From assembly GCA_903869675.1 (NCBI GenBank), contig CAIQAB010000028.1, forward strand, positions 1-39,414: a DNA stretch of 39,414 nt, written 5' to 3'. Numbering within the stretch: position 1 is the stretch's first letter; the number at the start of each line of letters is the position of its first letter. This document shows positions 18,318 to 25,427 of this stretch, piece by piece. The notes beneath the pieces are model-generated. The model was not told the origin of the DNA. It saw only the letters and a list, made by a program, of their open reading frames with translations, and did not search any database. Position numbers and translations under genes: made by a program. Origin of the DNA: an uncultured Verrucomicrobiota bacterium. GTDB lineage: Bacteria; Verrucomicrobiota; Verrucomicrobiia; Opitutales; Opitutaceae.

Positions 18318-18572
18318 ATGACGATAACCCTGCCCATCAGCAAACGTGGCGGCCTCACGCTGCCCCCGGCCCTCCGCCGCAAGCTCGGCCTAGATAGCGT
18401 CGATAGCCCCTTGGTTATCGTCGAGGAACTTGACGGCGGTATTTTTCTTCAACCCGCCGCTGCCGTTCCGGTGCGTGATCTACCTCGCGAGACACTCGCT
18501 CGCTGGATTTCGCGCGACGAGGCCGAGATGGCAGCCTTCGCACGCAAATCCAAGGTGAAGCCCGGGAAGTGA
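18318..18572 (+). CDS. AbrB/MazE-type antitoxin
   Basis: This 84-residue protein has an N-terminal swapped-hairpin DNA-binding motif (TITLPISKRGGLTLPPALRRKLGL). It is followed by a hydrophobic strand and an acidic tail (SRDEAEMAAFARKSK) of the kind that wraps the partner toxin. I chose the ATG at 18318 because MTITLPISKRG matches the fold start; an ATG 15 bp upstream adds MQHCG. The gene ends in GTGA shared with the PIN-domain gene, so antitoxin and toxin are translationally coupled. In such systems the antitoxin usually represses its own operon. The promoter is not obvious. Confidence 0.85.
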   Translation: MTITLPISKRGGLTLPPALRRKLGLDSVDSPLVIVEELDGGIFLQPAAAVPVRDLPRETLARWISRDEAEMAAFARKSKVKPGK

Positions 18573-18991
18573 GACTCTTCCTAGACGCCAGCGTTCTTCT
18601 CGCCGCCGCAGGCTCGGCCAAAGGCGCGTCTCGTTTCGTTTTTGAAAAGGCCGCCGATCACGGATGGCGGCTCTTAACGTCCGCTTACTGTGTCGAGGAG
18701 ACGGAACGCAACGCCCGCAAGCCCGGCCCCAAGGCCGCTCCCTACTGGCGGACAGCTCTCCTTCCAGACCTCACTCTCGTCCCCACCGAACTCGCTTTCG
18801 ACAAGGCGCTCGTCTTCCCCAAGGCCAAGGATCGCCCGGTTTTGCTCTCCGCCCTAGGTGCAGGGGCCGACGCTCTCCTTACTCTCGACGAATCCGATTT
18901 TCATAAGGTGATCGGTGCTCAGGTTTATGGCCTGCAGGTCCGTAGTCCTGGCCAGTTTTTAATAGAGCAGCGCGAGGCTGGCTTACTCTGA
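18569..18991 (+). CDS. PIN-domain toxin (VapC-like ribonuclease)
   Basis: The 140-residue product has the PIN nuclease pattern. Asp6 is in MRLFLDASVLLAAAG, and an acidic pair at residues 43-44 is in YCVEETERN. Asp88 is in KDRPVLLSALGAGAD, and Asp101 and Asp107 are in ADALLTLDESDF. It begins at GTG in a GTGA overlap with the antitoxin gene. PIN toxins of the VapC type cleave RNA when freed from their antitoxin. The gene is full length and all acidic positions look intact, so the module may be functional. Confidence 0.88.
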   Translation: MRLFLDASVLLAAAGSAKGASRFVFEKAADHGWRLLTSAYCVEETERNARKPGPKAAPYWRTALLPDLTLVPTELAFDKALVFPKAKDRPVLLSALGAGADALLTLDESDFHKVIGAQVYGLQVRSPGQFLIEQREAGLL

Positions 18992-19006
18992 GAACGCCAT
19001 CGCAGC

Positions 19007-19074
19007 GCCCTGCGCGGCCCCAGCCGCGCCGCACCCGACCATCGACCCGCGACCTTCAGCCCTTCGACTTTTCC
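19007..19074. repeat. Dispersed intergenic repeat, family A, copy 3
   Basis: It has the same GCGCGGCCCCAGCCGCGCCG core as copy 2, then a more diverged tail with GCGACCTTCAGCCCTTCGAC. It follows the PIN toxin gene as copies 1 and 2 flank the MazF remnant. Confidence 0.8.
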
Positions 19075-19244
19075 GTCGTCCGCCTCCGTCCGCCGCCCTT
19101 CCGGCCTTCAACTCAGCCCGCAGCGCGGGGCACACCCTCAAATGTCCAACCATGTAGGGTATAGTGCAGAATTACTGGCAAGCTCGGCTCTTGGCCCTTG
19201 CGCCATAGGGCAATTAGCTAGCCGAATCCTACTTAGATTTCTTT

Positions 19245-19418
19245 ATGGGCTTTGTTTACCGAAAATCAGTGAAGGCCGAGCTCTTCCGAATTAACCTAAC
19301 TAAGTCGGGAATCGGTCCGCCGGCGGGTGTGCCGAGCATCCTTTCTGGCTTGGATCGCGATCACCCCTTCAACTTAGCAGAAGCCAAGGAAAGCATGGCC
19401 GGGGCGAAGATTGCGTGA
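19245..19418 (+). CDS. Small DUF4236-like protein coupled to the HNH nuclease
   Basis: This 57-residue frame starts MGFVYRKSVKAELFRINLTK and continues SGIGPPAGVPS. The spacing of G-F, R-K-S, N-L, K-S-G and I-G follows the N-terminus of DUF4236 proteins (MGFRFRKS...NLSKSGIG). The second half (LDRDHPFNLAEAKESMAGAK) does not match what I know of that family, so this may be a truncated or fused relict. The stop TGA overlaps the GTG start of the HNH gene in a GTGA, the same coupling seen in both toxin-antitoxin pairs of the window. That overlap is the best argument that it is translated. The function is unknown. Confidence 0.5.
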   Translation: MGFVYRKSVKAELFRINLTKSGIGPPAGVPSILSGLDRDHPFNLAEAKESMAGAKIA

Positions 19419-20362
19419 ACACGGCCGCCGAACTTTGGCTTCGTCGCTTCGGCGATCTGAATGTCGCACCCAACACGGGCAAAGGGCGCGCGCCGCACAA
19501 GCCCCTGCTCCTTCTAGCGGTGCTCAGCCTCGTGGAAGACGGCTTGCTCACCTCGACCACGCTTACGCTCTCACCTGAGCTTGTGCGCCGCTTCCGCGAC
19601 CTCTGGCCCATCGTGCAGGCCCGACGTGGCAACCGCGGCGAGATTCGCATGCCTTTTCATGCCTTGGCCTCGACCAAAGATCAGGTTTGGCAGGTTTTGG
19701 ACGCGGAGGGTCGGCCCTCGACATCCGAGGACACCACGACGTTCGCGATTTTGCCCGCCGATCTGCTCGCGCTTTTGGGAGACGCCGTTTTCCGCACCGC
19801 CCTGAGGCGCCGTCTCGTCGCGACCTATTTCCCGCCGGTGGAGCAAATGGAGCTGGCGGCCCAGCTAGGCTTTGAGCACGAGATCGACGAGGCGGAACTC
19901 GCCGGCTACCGCGCCGAGCGCGAAGTATTCCGCGAGGCGAAAAAGCGCGGTCGCTCCGCACGCTTCAAAAACTTCATCCCATCTAGCTATGCCTACACCT
20001 GTGCCCTGACCGGTTATCGCATAACCTTAAACGGTAGCGATAGCCGAGAACTGATAGAGGCCGCGCACATAGAGGCGCACCGGGTGCGCGGAAACGACGA
20101 CCTCGACAACGGCCTCGCCCTCACGCCCACCGCACACGCTCTCTTCGACATGGGCCTATGGAGCGCGGACGACGACCTCCGCGTGATCGTGAAGCCTGAG
20201 TCCGTATTCAGAGAGGCGCCGCCACCGGGTGGCTTCTCGCTCCGCGCCCTCGCCTCGCACCCGCTCCACTTTGCTCCCGCCGCCCGCCTCCGCCCCGACC
20301 GCGGGCACCTCGCCTGGCACCGTCGCCATCACGGCTTCGCCGGTCGAGCGGTGCGCCAATAA
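19415..20362 (+). CDS. HNH endonuclease with sulfur-binding-type N-terminal domain (type IV restriction-like)
   Basis: The 315-residue protein has an N-terminal domain with NTGKGRAPHKPLLLLAVLSL, the signature of enzymes annotated as phosphorothioated-DNA-binding restriction endonucleases. The C-terminal HNH nuclease follows: TCALTGYRI, then AAHIEAHR with His218, Asn232 in DLDNGLALTPTAH, and His241. ScoMcrA-type relatives cut DNA with phosphorothioate or methyl modifications, and other family members are less specific. No dnd or methylase gene is in the window. The start is GTG, overlapping the 57-residue frame before it. The last 40 residues are Arg/His-rich and run toward a 21-bp repeat array. 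It is probably a defence gene. Confidence 0.85.
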   Translation: MNTAAELWLRRFGDLNVAPNTGKGRAPHKPLLLLAVLSLVEDGLLTSTTLTLSPELVRRFRDLWPIVQARRGNRGEIRMPFHALASTKDQVWQVLDAEGRPSTSEDTTTFAILPADLLALLGDAVFRTALRRRLVATYFPPVEQMELAAQLGFEHEIDEAELAGYRAEREVFREAKKRGRSARFKNFIPSSYAYTCALTGYRITLNGSDSRELIEAAHIEAHRVRGNDDLDNGLALTPTAHALFDMGLWSADDDLRVIVKPESVFREAPPPGGFSLRALASHPLHFAPAARLRPDRGHLAWHRRHHGFAGRAVRQ

Positions 20363-20411
20363 ACCAACGGCGCACGCTCCATTCCAGCCGCCACCTGGAT
20401 CGTTGCGCCGA

Positions 20412-20684
20412 GTCGCTGCTCGGAAGTAGCCCGCCGCTGCTCGGGAGTAGCCAGCGGGCGCTCCATTTCACCCAGCCGCTGCTCCGCTGCACCCGGCCAC
20501 TGCTTCGGATTCGCCAGCCGTTACTCCGGACTAGCCGCCAGTCGCTCCGCTTCACCCAGCCACCGCTTCGTTTCACCCGGCGGTTGCTCCCTTGCAGCTG
20601 CCAGCCGCTCCGTTCCACTCGGCCGCTGCTTCGTTCTATCCCGCCGCTGCTTCGTTTTAGCCGACGGCTGCTCGATCCCACCTT
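20412..20684. repeat. Degenerate tandem array, 13 units of 21 bp
   Basis: Thirteen consecutive 21-bp units share the pattern GCCGCTGCTCCGNTTCACCCG. The period is strictly 21 throughout, while the units differ from each other at up to half their positions. The CGCT/CTGCT-C core and the CC at the end are best kept. Because 21 is divisible by three, several frames stay open through it. One plus-strand frame reads as heptads of the type PLLRxTR, and the minus strand reads as heptads of the type KRSSGWV. There is no start or ribosome site for either, so I treat it as a minisatellite. Confidence 0.9.
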
Positions 20685-20716
20685 GCGACTGAATCGTTTA
20701 CGATGCGGGGTTATTT

Positions 20717-20751
20717 AACCGCGGATTACGCGGACCAACGCCGATAAAAAT
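20717..20751. repeat. Short dispersed repeat (AACCGCGGATTACGCGGA type)
   Basis: It reads AACCGCGGATTACGCGGA followed by CCAACGCCGATAAAAA. Comparable sequences with alternating CGCGGAT blocks are common between genes in Verrucomicrobia, in my experience. A related inverted copy lies at 21892-21926. Confidence 0.5.
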
Positions 20752-21175
20752 AGGCGCGGCCCGGTTGGGATTCACCTGCGGGCGCGGAGCCTGAGCCGAG
20801 TATTTATACATATAGCATTCTAAATGAACGTTATGCGTAATAAATAGCCGTTTACTACGGCTTTTGCCAGTTTGGTGCGGAGAAGAGCAACCGGCGCAAT
20901 TTCACGGTCCCATGTGACCAAAACCCTCCGCTTCGCGGTGTGAGCGGTTGACACCCGCGCCCGGTATGCGCGCACCCGCCGCCAAGGCCCTCCCCGCGAT
21001 TTTTTTACGCCCGGCCCCATGGCAGAGGCGGTGCGCAGCCGCCTCACCGACCAGGCAAAACACCATGCTATATTACTACCCGCGGAGCATCGCTCCCAAC
21101 CTTTTTTCCTGCCCGACGAACGATAATCGGCCACTTAAGGACGACACGCCCTGACGGCGGGAAAACTTAAATCCA

Positions 21176-21688
21176 ATGCAGTCCGTTAATAGCGGTTCCC
21201 AGTCCGCCCAAAACTGGAATCCAAACCTCGGGGCCGCCGATCTGAGTTCGCTCATCGGCACCCTGGGCAAACTCCAACAGCAGATGCCCTACCTCGTCGG
21301 CCTGAGTCGCGGGGAAAGGCGGAAGCTCCCGAAGGTCGGGCCCCTCACCCGATCGTTCGTCGCCGATGCGCTCGCCACCGCGCAGACCAACCCGGGCCTC
21401 CTGCCCCGTTCCATCGATATCACAGGCCTGCGTTCGCGCGCCGACACCCTCGACCGTCTGGGCGAGGTGAAGCGCACGCTCGCGCAGTTCCTCGAAAAGG
21501 TGGACGACACGGAGGTGCTGCTCGCCAGCGAGGTCTATGCCGCCGCCCGCACGGTCTACGCCGTCATGAAGACTCCGGCCGCCGTGCCCGGCCTGAAGGA
21601 GCGCCAGGACCGCCTGGCGGTCCGCTTCGCGCGGAAAAGTAAAAGTCGCCAGACCGGGGATAACTCGACGGTGAAGCCGACGGAGTAA
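21176..21688 (+). CDS. Conserved hypothetical protein
   Basis: This 170-residue protein has an N-terminal Ser/Asn/Gln-rich tail, then a helical body (SSLIGTLGKLQQQMPYLVGLSRGERRKL and LGEVKRTLAQFLEKVDDTEVLLASEVY), and a basic C-terminus. It has no signal peptide or membrane segment. I recall similar small helical proteins in Bacteroidota and Verrucomicrobia annotated as hypothetical, but I know no function. The first ATG is used; a GATAAT at 21122-21127 may be its -10 element. A strong terminator follows directly, so it is probably transcribed alone. Its composition resembles the core genes, so the accessory region appears to end here. Confidence 0.8.
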   Translation: MQSVNSGSQSAQNWNPNLGAADLSSLIGTLGKLQQQMPYLVGLSRGERRKLPKVGPLTRSFVADALATAQTNPGLLPRSIDITGLRSRADTLDRLGEVKRTLAQFLEKVDDTEVLLASEVYAAARTVYAVMKTPAAVPGLKERQDRLAVRFARKSKSRQTGDNSTVKPTE

Positions 21689-21718
21689 AAAACTGCGTCT
21701 CGCAAGAGACTTAGTTTC

Positions 21719-21757
21719 GAAGGCGATCGGGTGGCACCCCGGTCGCCTTCTTTTTTC
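21719..21757 (+). terminator. Rho-independent terminator
   Basis: GAAGGCGATCGGG pairs with CCCGGTCGCCTTC around a short loop and is followed by six T. It lies about 30 bp after the stop of the 170-residue gene. Confidence 0.9.
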
Positions 21758-22079
21758 GGTCTAACGACTGAGGTTTATAGAAGCAGGAAAAGGCCCCCGG
21801 CTCAAGCCGCGTGGCGACGCCTAGCCGAGACGCCGCACGCGGGCCGTCAGACTCCCATCACGGATCGCCCGGATATGGCCGGAGAAACCAGGCGCAATCC
21901 GCGTCCATCCGCGCCATCCGGGTTTTTTAAAAAATGGCTGCCGAAAGCGGCAGGGCCGGCCGGTCGAATGTCGCAGGTCGAGCAGGCGGCTTGGCTTGGA
22001 GCGGAAGGACGGCGTTTAAAGGGGTGGGGAACGGTGCGGGTCTTGACGCGGCGGGATTCATGCTTCGCTTGGTGCGGCG
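21758..22079. other. Intergenic spacer with an inverted copy of the dispersed repeat
   Basis: This 322-bp spacer contains GCAATCCGCGTCCATCCGCG with flanks at 21892-21926, followed by an AT-rich TTTTTTAAAAAA. A TTGACG at 22052-22057 may be a -35 element for the next gene, but no clear -10 is present. No gene is seen. Confidence 0.45.
21892..21926. repeat. Short dispersed repeat, inverted copy
   Basis: The CGCAATCCGCGTCCATCCGC core is the reverse-complement type of the 20717-20751 element. It is not identical, but has the same alternating CCGCG and CATCC blocks. Confidence 0.4.
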
Positions 22080-22550
22080 ATGAAGCTCTCCCCGGCCACA
22101 GTCCGCCGTTTGTCTTATGCCGAGGGCTATCTCCTGCTCGGGATGCAGGCGCAGGCGGCGGAAGAGCTGGCCGGTGTGCCGACGGCGGAGGCGGAGGCCC
22201 TTCCAGTCGTAAAATTGCGTCTGGAGCTGGAGCTGGCCCGGGCGGCGTGGCTCCCGGCGGCGGAGCTGGCCGCGCGTTTGTGCGAGTGCGAGCCGCAGGA
22301 GGCCGGTCACTGGATTCAGCGGGCCTATGCGACTCGCCGGGGGGAGAGTCTGGCGGCGGCGCGGGAGATTCTCTGGCGCGGGCTGACGCTGCATCCACGC
22401 GAGGCGACGATCCATTTTAACCTCGCCTGCTATGAGGCGCAGCTCGGCCACCTCGACATCGCCCGGGCCTATCTCACGGGCGCGGTGCGGCTCGATCCGG
22501 ACTTTGCGGAACTGGCGAAGACCGATCCCGATCTGGCGCCCTTGCGCTAG
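22080..22550 (+). CDS. TPR-like repeat protein
   Basis: The 156-residue protein is made of helix pairs. The last pairs fit the tetratricopeptide pattern (AREILWRGLTLHPREATIHFNLACYEAQLGHLDIARAYL followed by AVRLDPDFAEL), here split for brevity. The first half also looks like degenerate TPRs (AEGYLLLGMQAQAAEELAGV). TPR proteins serve as protein-binding scaffolds, and no specific partner is apparent. Its stop codon overlaps the stop of the convergent gene 22547-23047, which also encodes a TPR protein. The pair may have arisen from related functions, but the sequences are not close copies. Confidence 0.8.
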   Translation: MKLSPATVRRLSYAEGYLLLGMQAQAAEELAGVPTAEAEALPVVKLRLELELARAAWLPAAELAARLCECEPQEAGHWIQRAYATRRGESLAAAREILWRGLTLHPREATIHFNLACYEAQLGHLDIARAYLTGAVRLDPDFAELAKTDPDLAPLR

Positions 22551-23047
22551 ACGGCGGTGCCGGCCGGCGCCGCGAGCATGGCGCGCAGGGTGCGTTGGTG
22601 GGCGGCCAGGCCGGTATCCTCGCTGGTCTCCAGCAATAGCCCGAGCAAGAGCGCAAAGCCCTCGGCGGTGGCTCCGGCGCGATGGCGGGCCAGCGCGAGG
22701 TAGGCCGTGAACTCGGCGTGGTCAGGGAACTGGGTGCGCGCGGCCTCGAGGGCTCGCACCGCCTCCGTGGCTTTGCCGAGCCGGAGCAGGCAGATCGCAT
22801 GGCCGGCGAGGGTGTTGGCCTGCTCGGCGGGCGAGGGGAGGCCGAGCGCGAGCGCGCGTTCGTAGGCGGCGAGGGCTTCCGGCAGCGCGTCTTGCGCGGC
22901 GAGGGTGTAGCCCAGCTCGGCCGCGATCTCCGGCACGTTGGGGTGGCGCCGGTCCAGCTCGCGCAGCGCGGGGGCGAGGTGTTCGATCCGGCCGCCGTGG
23001 CGGGCGCCGGTGAGGGCGTCGAGGACGGGTTTCCATTCAGGGAGCAT
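22547..23047 (-). CDS. TPR-like repeat protein
   Basis: The 166-residue protein contains TPR units such as LGYTLAAQDALPEALAAYERAL and LLRLGKATEAVRALEAARTQFPDHAEFTAYLALA. The start MLPEWKPVLDALTG is the first in-frame ATG. It has no signal peptide, so it is probably cytoplasmic. It converges with the preceding gene with overlapping stop codons, and is divergent from the DUF155-like gene 131 bp away. The function is unknown beyond a likely protein-interaction role. Confidence 0.82.
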   Translation of the reverse strand: MLPEWKPVLDALTGARHGGRIEHLAPALRELDRRHPNVPEIAAELGYTLAAQDALPEALAAYERALALGLPSPAEQANTLAGHAICLLRLGKATEAVRALEAARTQFPDHAEFTAYLALARHRAGATAEGFALLLGLLLETSEDTGLAAHQRTLRAMLAAPAGTAV

Positions 23048-23178
23048 GAGCTCGAGTAGAACCGAAGCGGGCAGGGGAAACCACCGCTTTTATCCGATGG
23101 CTCGTTCCGCGGCGGGCGGCCGGCTGCGGGGTTGCGTGCGGGCCGTCCCCGGCTTAGGGTGGCGGGACTCCTTTCGCC

Positions 23179-24294
23179 ATGATTGACCCCACTTACAGCG
23201 GCGAAATCGCCTACATCTACGCCTTCGACATCGCCTACGAGCTGCGGTGCAAAGTGGCCACGCTCCTCGGCCAGACCGTGATCGAGACCACTCTGGATCC
23301 GAGCAAACGCACACCGCGCCAGTCCTTCTTGTATCGTTCGCAGATGGTCCATCTGCCCGACGTGCAGGTCGATGTGGATCGCGAGGGCATGCGCGTGCCG
23401 GCCAAACGCACCGTGCGGCTGCTCCCGACCGGGGCCGTCAGCATCACCTTCCGCGTGCCTTTTACCCACAAGACGTTGGAAGACCTCGTGCCCTATCACT
23501 TCCCGAGCTTTGGCGTGATCGACCTTCAGGAACAGGCCCGCGTCCTCGCCCGCCAAATCACTGCGGAACTGGGCGATGCCTGCGTGCGGCCCAACCTCGA
23601 TTTGCCCGCGGAAGAGGCCTACACCGTCTTCTGCATCCAGAACCCGCCGGATAATGCCCAGGACTGGCTCCGGGAGAATCGGCGCGGGGTGGCTGCGCTG
23701 CTCACGCAGGAGGAGAACCCCGCAGATCTGGCCGAGGAGGAGATCGACGAAAGTATCCACCAGCGCGTGAGTTACTACCGGCAGGATATCGCCGTGATCG
23801 ACTGGGATGCCGCCCTGCTCATGGATACGCCCCGCAACCTTCTGGAGGCTCTCCATGTCATCGAGCTGGCCAATCTGCAACTGGCCGAACTCGAGGCCTT
23901 TGATCGCCTGCTCGACCGCGTCCTCGACCGCGCCTACCGCGACGTGCAATCCAGCCGGGCACGGGTGAAGAAAGACATCCTCAAAGAGTTAAAGGAGATC
24001 CGCATGGATATGGCGCGCTTCGGCGACGAGTTGTCCAATGCCACCAAGTTCCTCGGCGACTGGCATTATGCCCGGGTTTACCAACTGCTCTCGCGGCGTT
24101 TTCACCTCACCGAGTGGCAGCAGACCATCACCAACAAACTCCGCACCCTCGACGACCTCTACCAGCTCCTGCAAAATGACCAGAATCACCGCCTGATGAG
24201 CACGCTCGAGGTGGCGGTCGTGCTGATGTTTCTCATCGAGATCCTCCCCACGCTCTGGAACGCCTGCCGCTACCTGATCGACATGCTTTTCTAA
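23179..24294 (+). CDS. DUF155/RMD1-like membrane-anchored protein
   Basis: This 371-residue protein has a soluble N-terminal part with beta segments and a long helical C-terminal half. It ends in a hydrophobic segment (EVAVVLMFLIEILPTLWNACRYLI) close to the C-terminus. The succession IDWDAALLMDTPRNLLEALHVIELANLQLAELE, then RRFHLTEWQQTI, then HRLMSTLEVAVVL resembles the DUF155 family, to which yeast Rmd1 and bacterial YagE-like proteins belong. The biochemical role of that family is not known to me. It appears to be monocistronic: a strong bidirectional terminator lies about 165 bp downstream. Confidence 0.75.
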   Translation: MIDPTYSGEIAYIYAFDIAYELRCKVATLLGQTVIETTLDPSKRTPRQSFLYRSQMVHLPDVQVDVDREGMRVPAKRTVRLLPTGAVSITFRVPFTHKTLEDLVPYHFPSFGVIDLQEQARVLARQITAELGDACVRPNLDLPAEEAYTVFCIQNPPDNAQDWLRENRRGVAALLTQEENPADLAEEEIDESIHQRVSYYRQDIAVIDWDAALLMDTPRNLLEALHVIELANLQLAELEAFDRLLDRVLDRAYRDVQSSRARVKKDILKELKEIRMDMARFGDELSNATKFLGDWHYARVYQLLSRRFHLTEWQQTITNKLRTLDDLYQLLQNDQNHRLMSTLEVAVVLMFLIEILPTLWNACRYLIDMLF

Positions 24295-24460
24295 ACCGCG
24301 GCGTTGCCCCGGGGATTTTCATCGCGAATCCCCCGGCTGGGCACGGCTGGCCCGGATGGCTCGCTGACGGATCCGGCGGAATCCGCGCAATCCCTGGCCG
24401 ACCCGCGATGGTCACGGCATTCGGGTTTCGCGTCTTGAGCGCGGTCCGCCTCCCGGACGC

Positions 24461-24497
24461 AAAAAAACCGGCGACCCGTGGGTGCGCCGGTTTTTTT
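24461..24497. terminator. Bidirectional Rho-independent terminator
   Basis: AAAAAAACCGGCG pairs with CGCCGGTTTTTTT around an 11-nt loop. It ends transcripts from the DUF155-like gene on the plus strand and from the cutA-small basic protein unit on the minus strand. Confidence 0.92.
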
Positions 24498-24516
24498 AAC
24501 GAAAAGGGAAGGATGA

Positions 24517-24672
24517 TCAGACGTCGGGCTTGGTCTTGCGGAGGCCCATGATGCGGTCGCCTTCTTTCCACTGGCCGCGCTTTTTCAGGGTGGCCACGCG
24601 CTCGAAGCGCTTGAGGACGTTGCGTTTGATAACGATGCCTTTGGCACCTTGGAGGCTGGCGTGTTGCGACAT
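24517..24672 (-). CDS. Small basic protein of the Verrucomicrobia/Chlamydiae type
   Basis: This 51-residue, strongly basic protein begins MSQHASLQGAKGIVIKRNVL and ends KKRGQWKEGDRIMGLRKTKP plus a short tail. It matches a short family that I know as a lineage-specific small basic protein of Verrucomicrobia and Chlamydiae, with conserved KRNVLKRFERV and KKRGQWKEGD. Its function is not established to my knowledge; the charge suggests RNA or ribosome binding, which is inference. It lies 33 bp downstream of cutA on the same strand and ends at a strong terminator, so the two are probably co-transcribed. It is the best taxonomic marker in the window. Confidence 0.9.
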   Translation of the reverse strand: MSQHASLQGAKGIVIKRNVLKRFERVATLKKRGQWKEGDRIMGLRKTKPDV

Positions 24673-24705
24673 GGCGGGAAGTGGTCGGAGGGTGAGGGAG
24701 ACGAG

Positions 24706-25044
24706 TTAAAAGTTGACTGAGCTACGGGCCTGACGGGCCCATGACAAGTATTTTTCTCCCGTGTGCTCGACTTTGACCACCAGCCACTGGGGGGCGGTGT
24801 AAGGGTGGGCGGCGTGCACGCAGGCGGAGAGCGGGCCGGCGGTCTCGGGCAGCAACTTGTAAGTGACGCGCCACTCCTCGCTGACGGTCGGGCGGCCTTC
24901 CCAAACGTAGTGCGACTGGAGCGGTCCCTCGACCTGGGCGCAGACCGCGAGGTTTTGTGCGATGGCGGTGGCGGCGAGAGCGTCCGCCTCGCGGCGGGTG
25001 GGCAGGGTGGTGGTGGCGATCAGCATGGCAGTGGCCGCGGGCAT
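24706..25044 (-). CDS. cutA: Divalent-cation tolerance protein CutA
   Basis: The 112-residue protein has the CutA1 fold pattern: IATTTLPTRREADALAATAI at the N-terminus, AVCAQVEGPLQSHYVWEG in the middle, then EEWRVTYKLLPE, and HPYTAPQWL at the end. CutA forms very stable trimers of PII-like fold, and copper tolerance is the classical association. The central tyrosine and glutamate-tryptophan positions look normal. The start is either this ATG or one six codons later. It is divergent from rpoZ and precedes the small basic protein gene. Confidence 0.92.
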   Translation of the reverse strand: MPAATAMLIATTTLPTRREADALAATAIAQNLAVCAQVEGPLQSHYVWEGRPTVSEEWRVTYKLLPETAGPLSACVHAAHPYTAPQWLVVKVEHTGEKYLSWARQARSSVNF

Positions 25045-25152
25045 GGGCCAACGCGGCCGGCGGGGCGAGGGGCAAAATCACCCTTGACCGGGTTGGGGCG
25101 GGGTTTTGTTCTTTCCGGTTTTCAACTCACCGTCCGACTCCTCCGAACGACC

Positions 25153-25347
25153 ATGCGCGAAGATTACCTTAAAGAAGCCAAGACCGTCATCAGCGATCCC
25201 AACGTCCTCATCAACGTGGTCTCCCGCCGCGTGAAGCAGCTCAAGCGCGGCAGCCGCCCGCTGGTGGAGTCGCTCGAGAAGCTCTCCCTCGAGGACGTCG
25301 CCCTGCGCGAGGTAAGCGAAGGCAAAATCACCTTCGAGCTGGCCTGA
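25153..25347 (+). CDS. rpoZ: RNA polymerase omega subunit
   Basis: This 64-residue protein fits the short omega subunits of this phylum. NVVSRRVKQLKRGSRPLV is the conserved helix region, and VALREVSEGKITFEL is the conserved end, compare VIALREIEEG in E. coli. Omega assists folding and assembly of the beta-prime subunit. Much of the in-frame sequence upstream is open but overlaps cutA on the other strand and is not coding. A TTGACC at 25084-25089 may be a -35 element. A terminator follows, then smpB. Confidence 0.9.
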   Translation: MREDYLKEAKTVISDPNVLINVVSRRVKQLKRGSRPLVESLEKLSLEDVALREVSEGKITFELA

Positions 25348-25379
25348 GTCCGGCCTGCCGCCGGCCGGCCTCCCTTTTT

Positions 25380-25412
25380 CCGCCGTCACCTGTTCGCGGG
25401 TGGCGGCTTTTT
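25380..25412 (+). terminator. Rho-independent terminator after rpoZ
   Basis: CCGCCGTCACC pairs with GGGTGGCGG across a 7-nt loop and is followed by TTTTTG. It ends 16 bp before the smpB start, so smpB may have its own promoter or depend on read-through. Confidence 0.7.
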
Positions 25413-25427
25413 GTTTAGCTTTACCTT

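Larger units (their letters stand above)
20363..21175. other. 813-bp region without a convincing gene: tandem repeat, dispersed repeat, hairpins
   Basis: It contains the 21-bp array (20412-20684) and a CCGCGGATTACGCGGA-type dispersed repeat (20717-20751). It also has the hairpin AGCCGT-TTACT-ACGGCT followed by TTT (20846-20865) and the hairpin GAGGCGG/CCGCCTC (21025-21045). The base composition around 20800-20870 is AT-rich. Frames on either strand look non-coding. Confidence 0.55.

Noticed and set aside
20208-20681. Minus-strand heptad-repeat protein through the 21-bp array
   Set aside because: A period of 21 keeps several frames open; there is no ribosome site or ATG, and the frame runs into the antisense of the HNH gene.
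20820-21134. 104-codon minus-strand frame
   Set aside because: It crosses hairpins and a mixed AT/GC stretch, lacks any recognisable segment and has no initiation signal.
16052-21175. Direct repeat of the tRNA-Gly 3' end as an attachment site
   Set aside because: I looked for a copy of the T-arm/acceptor sequence downstream and found none in the window.
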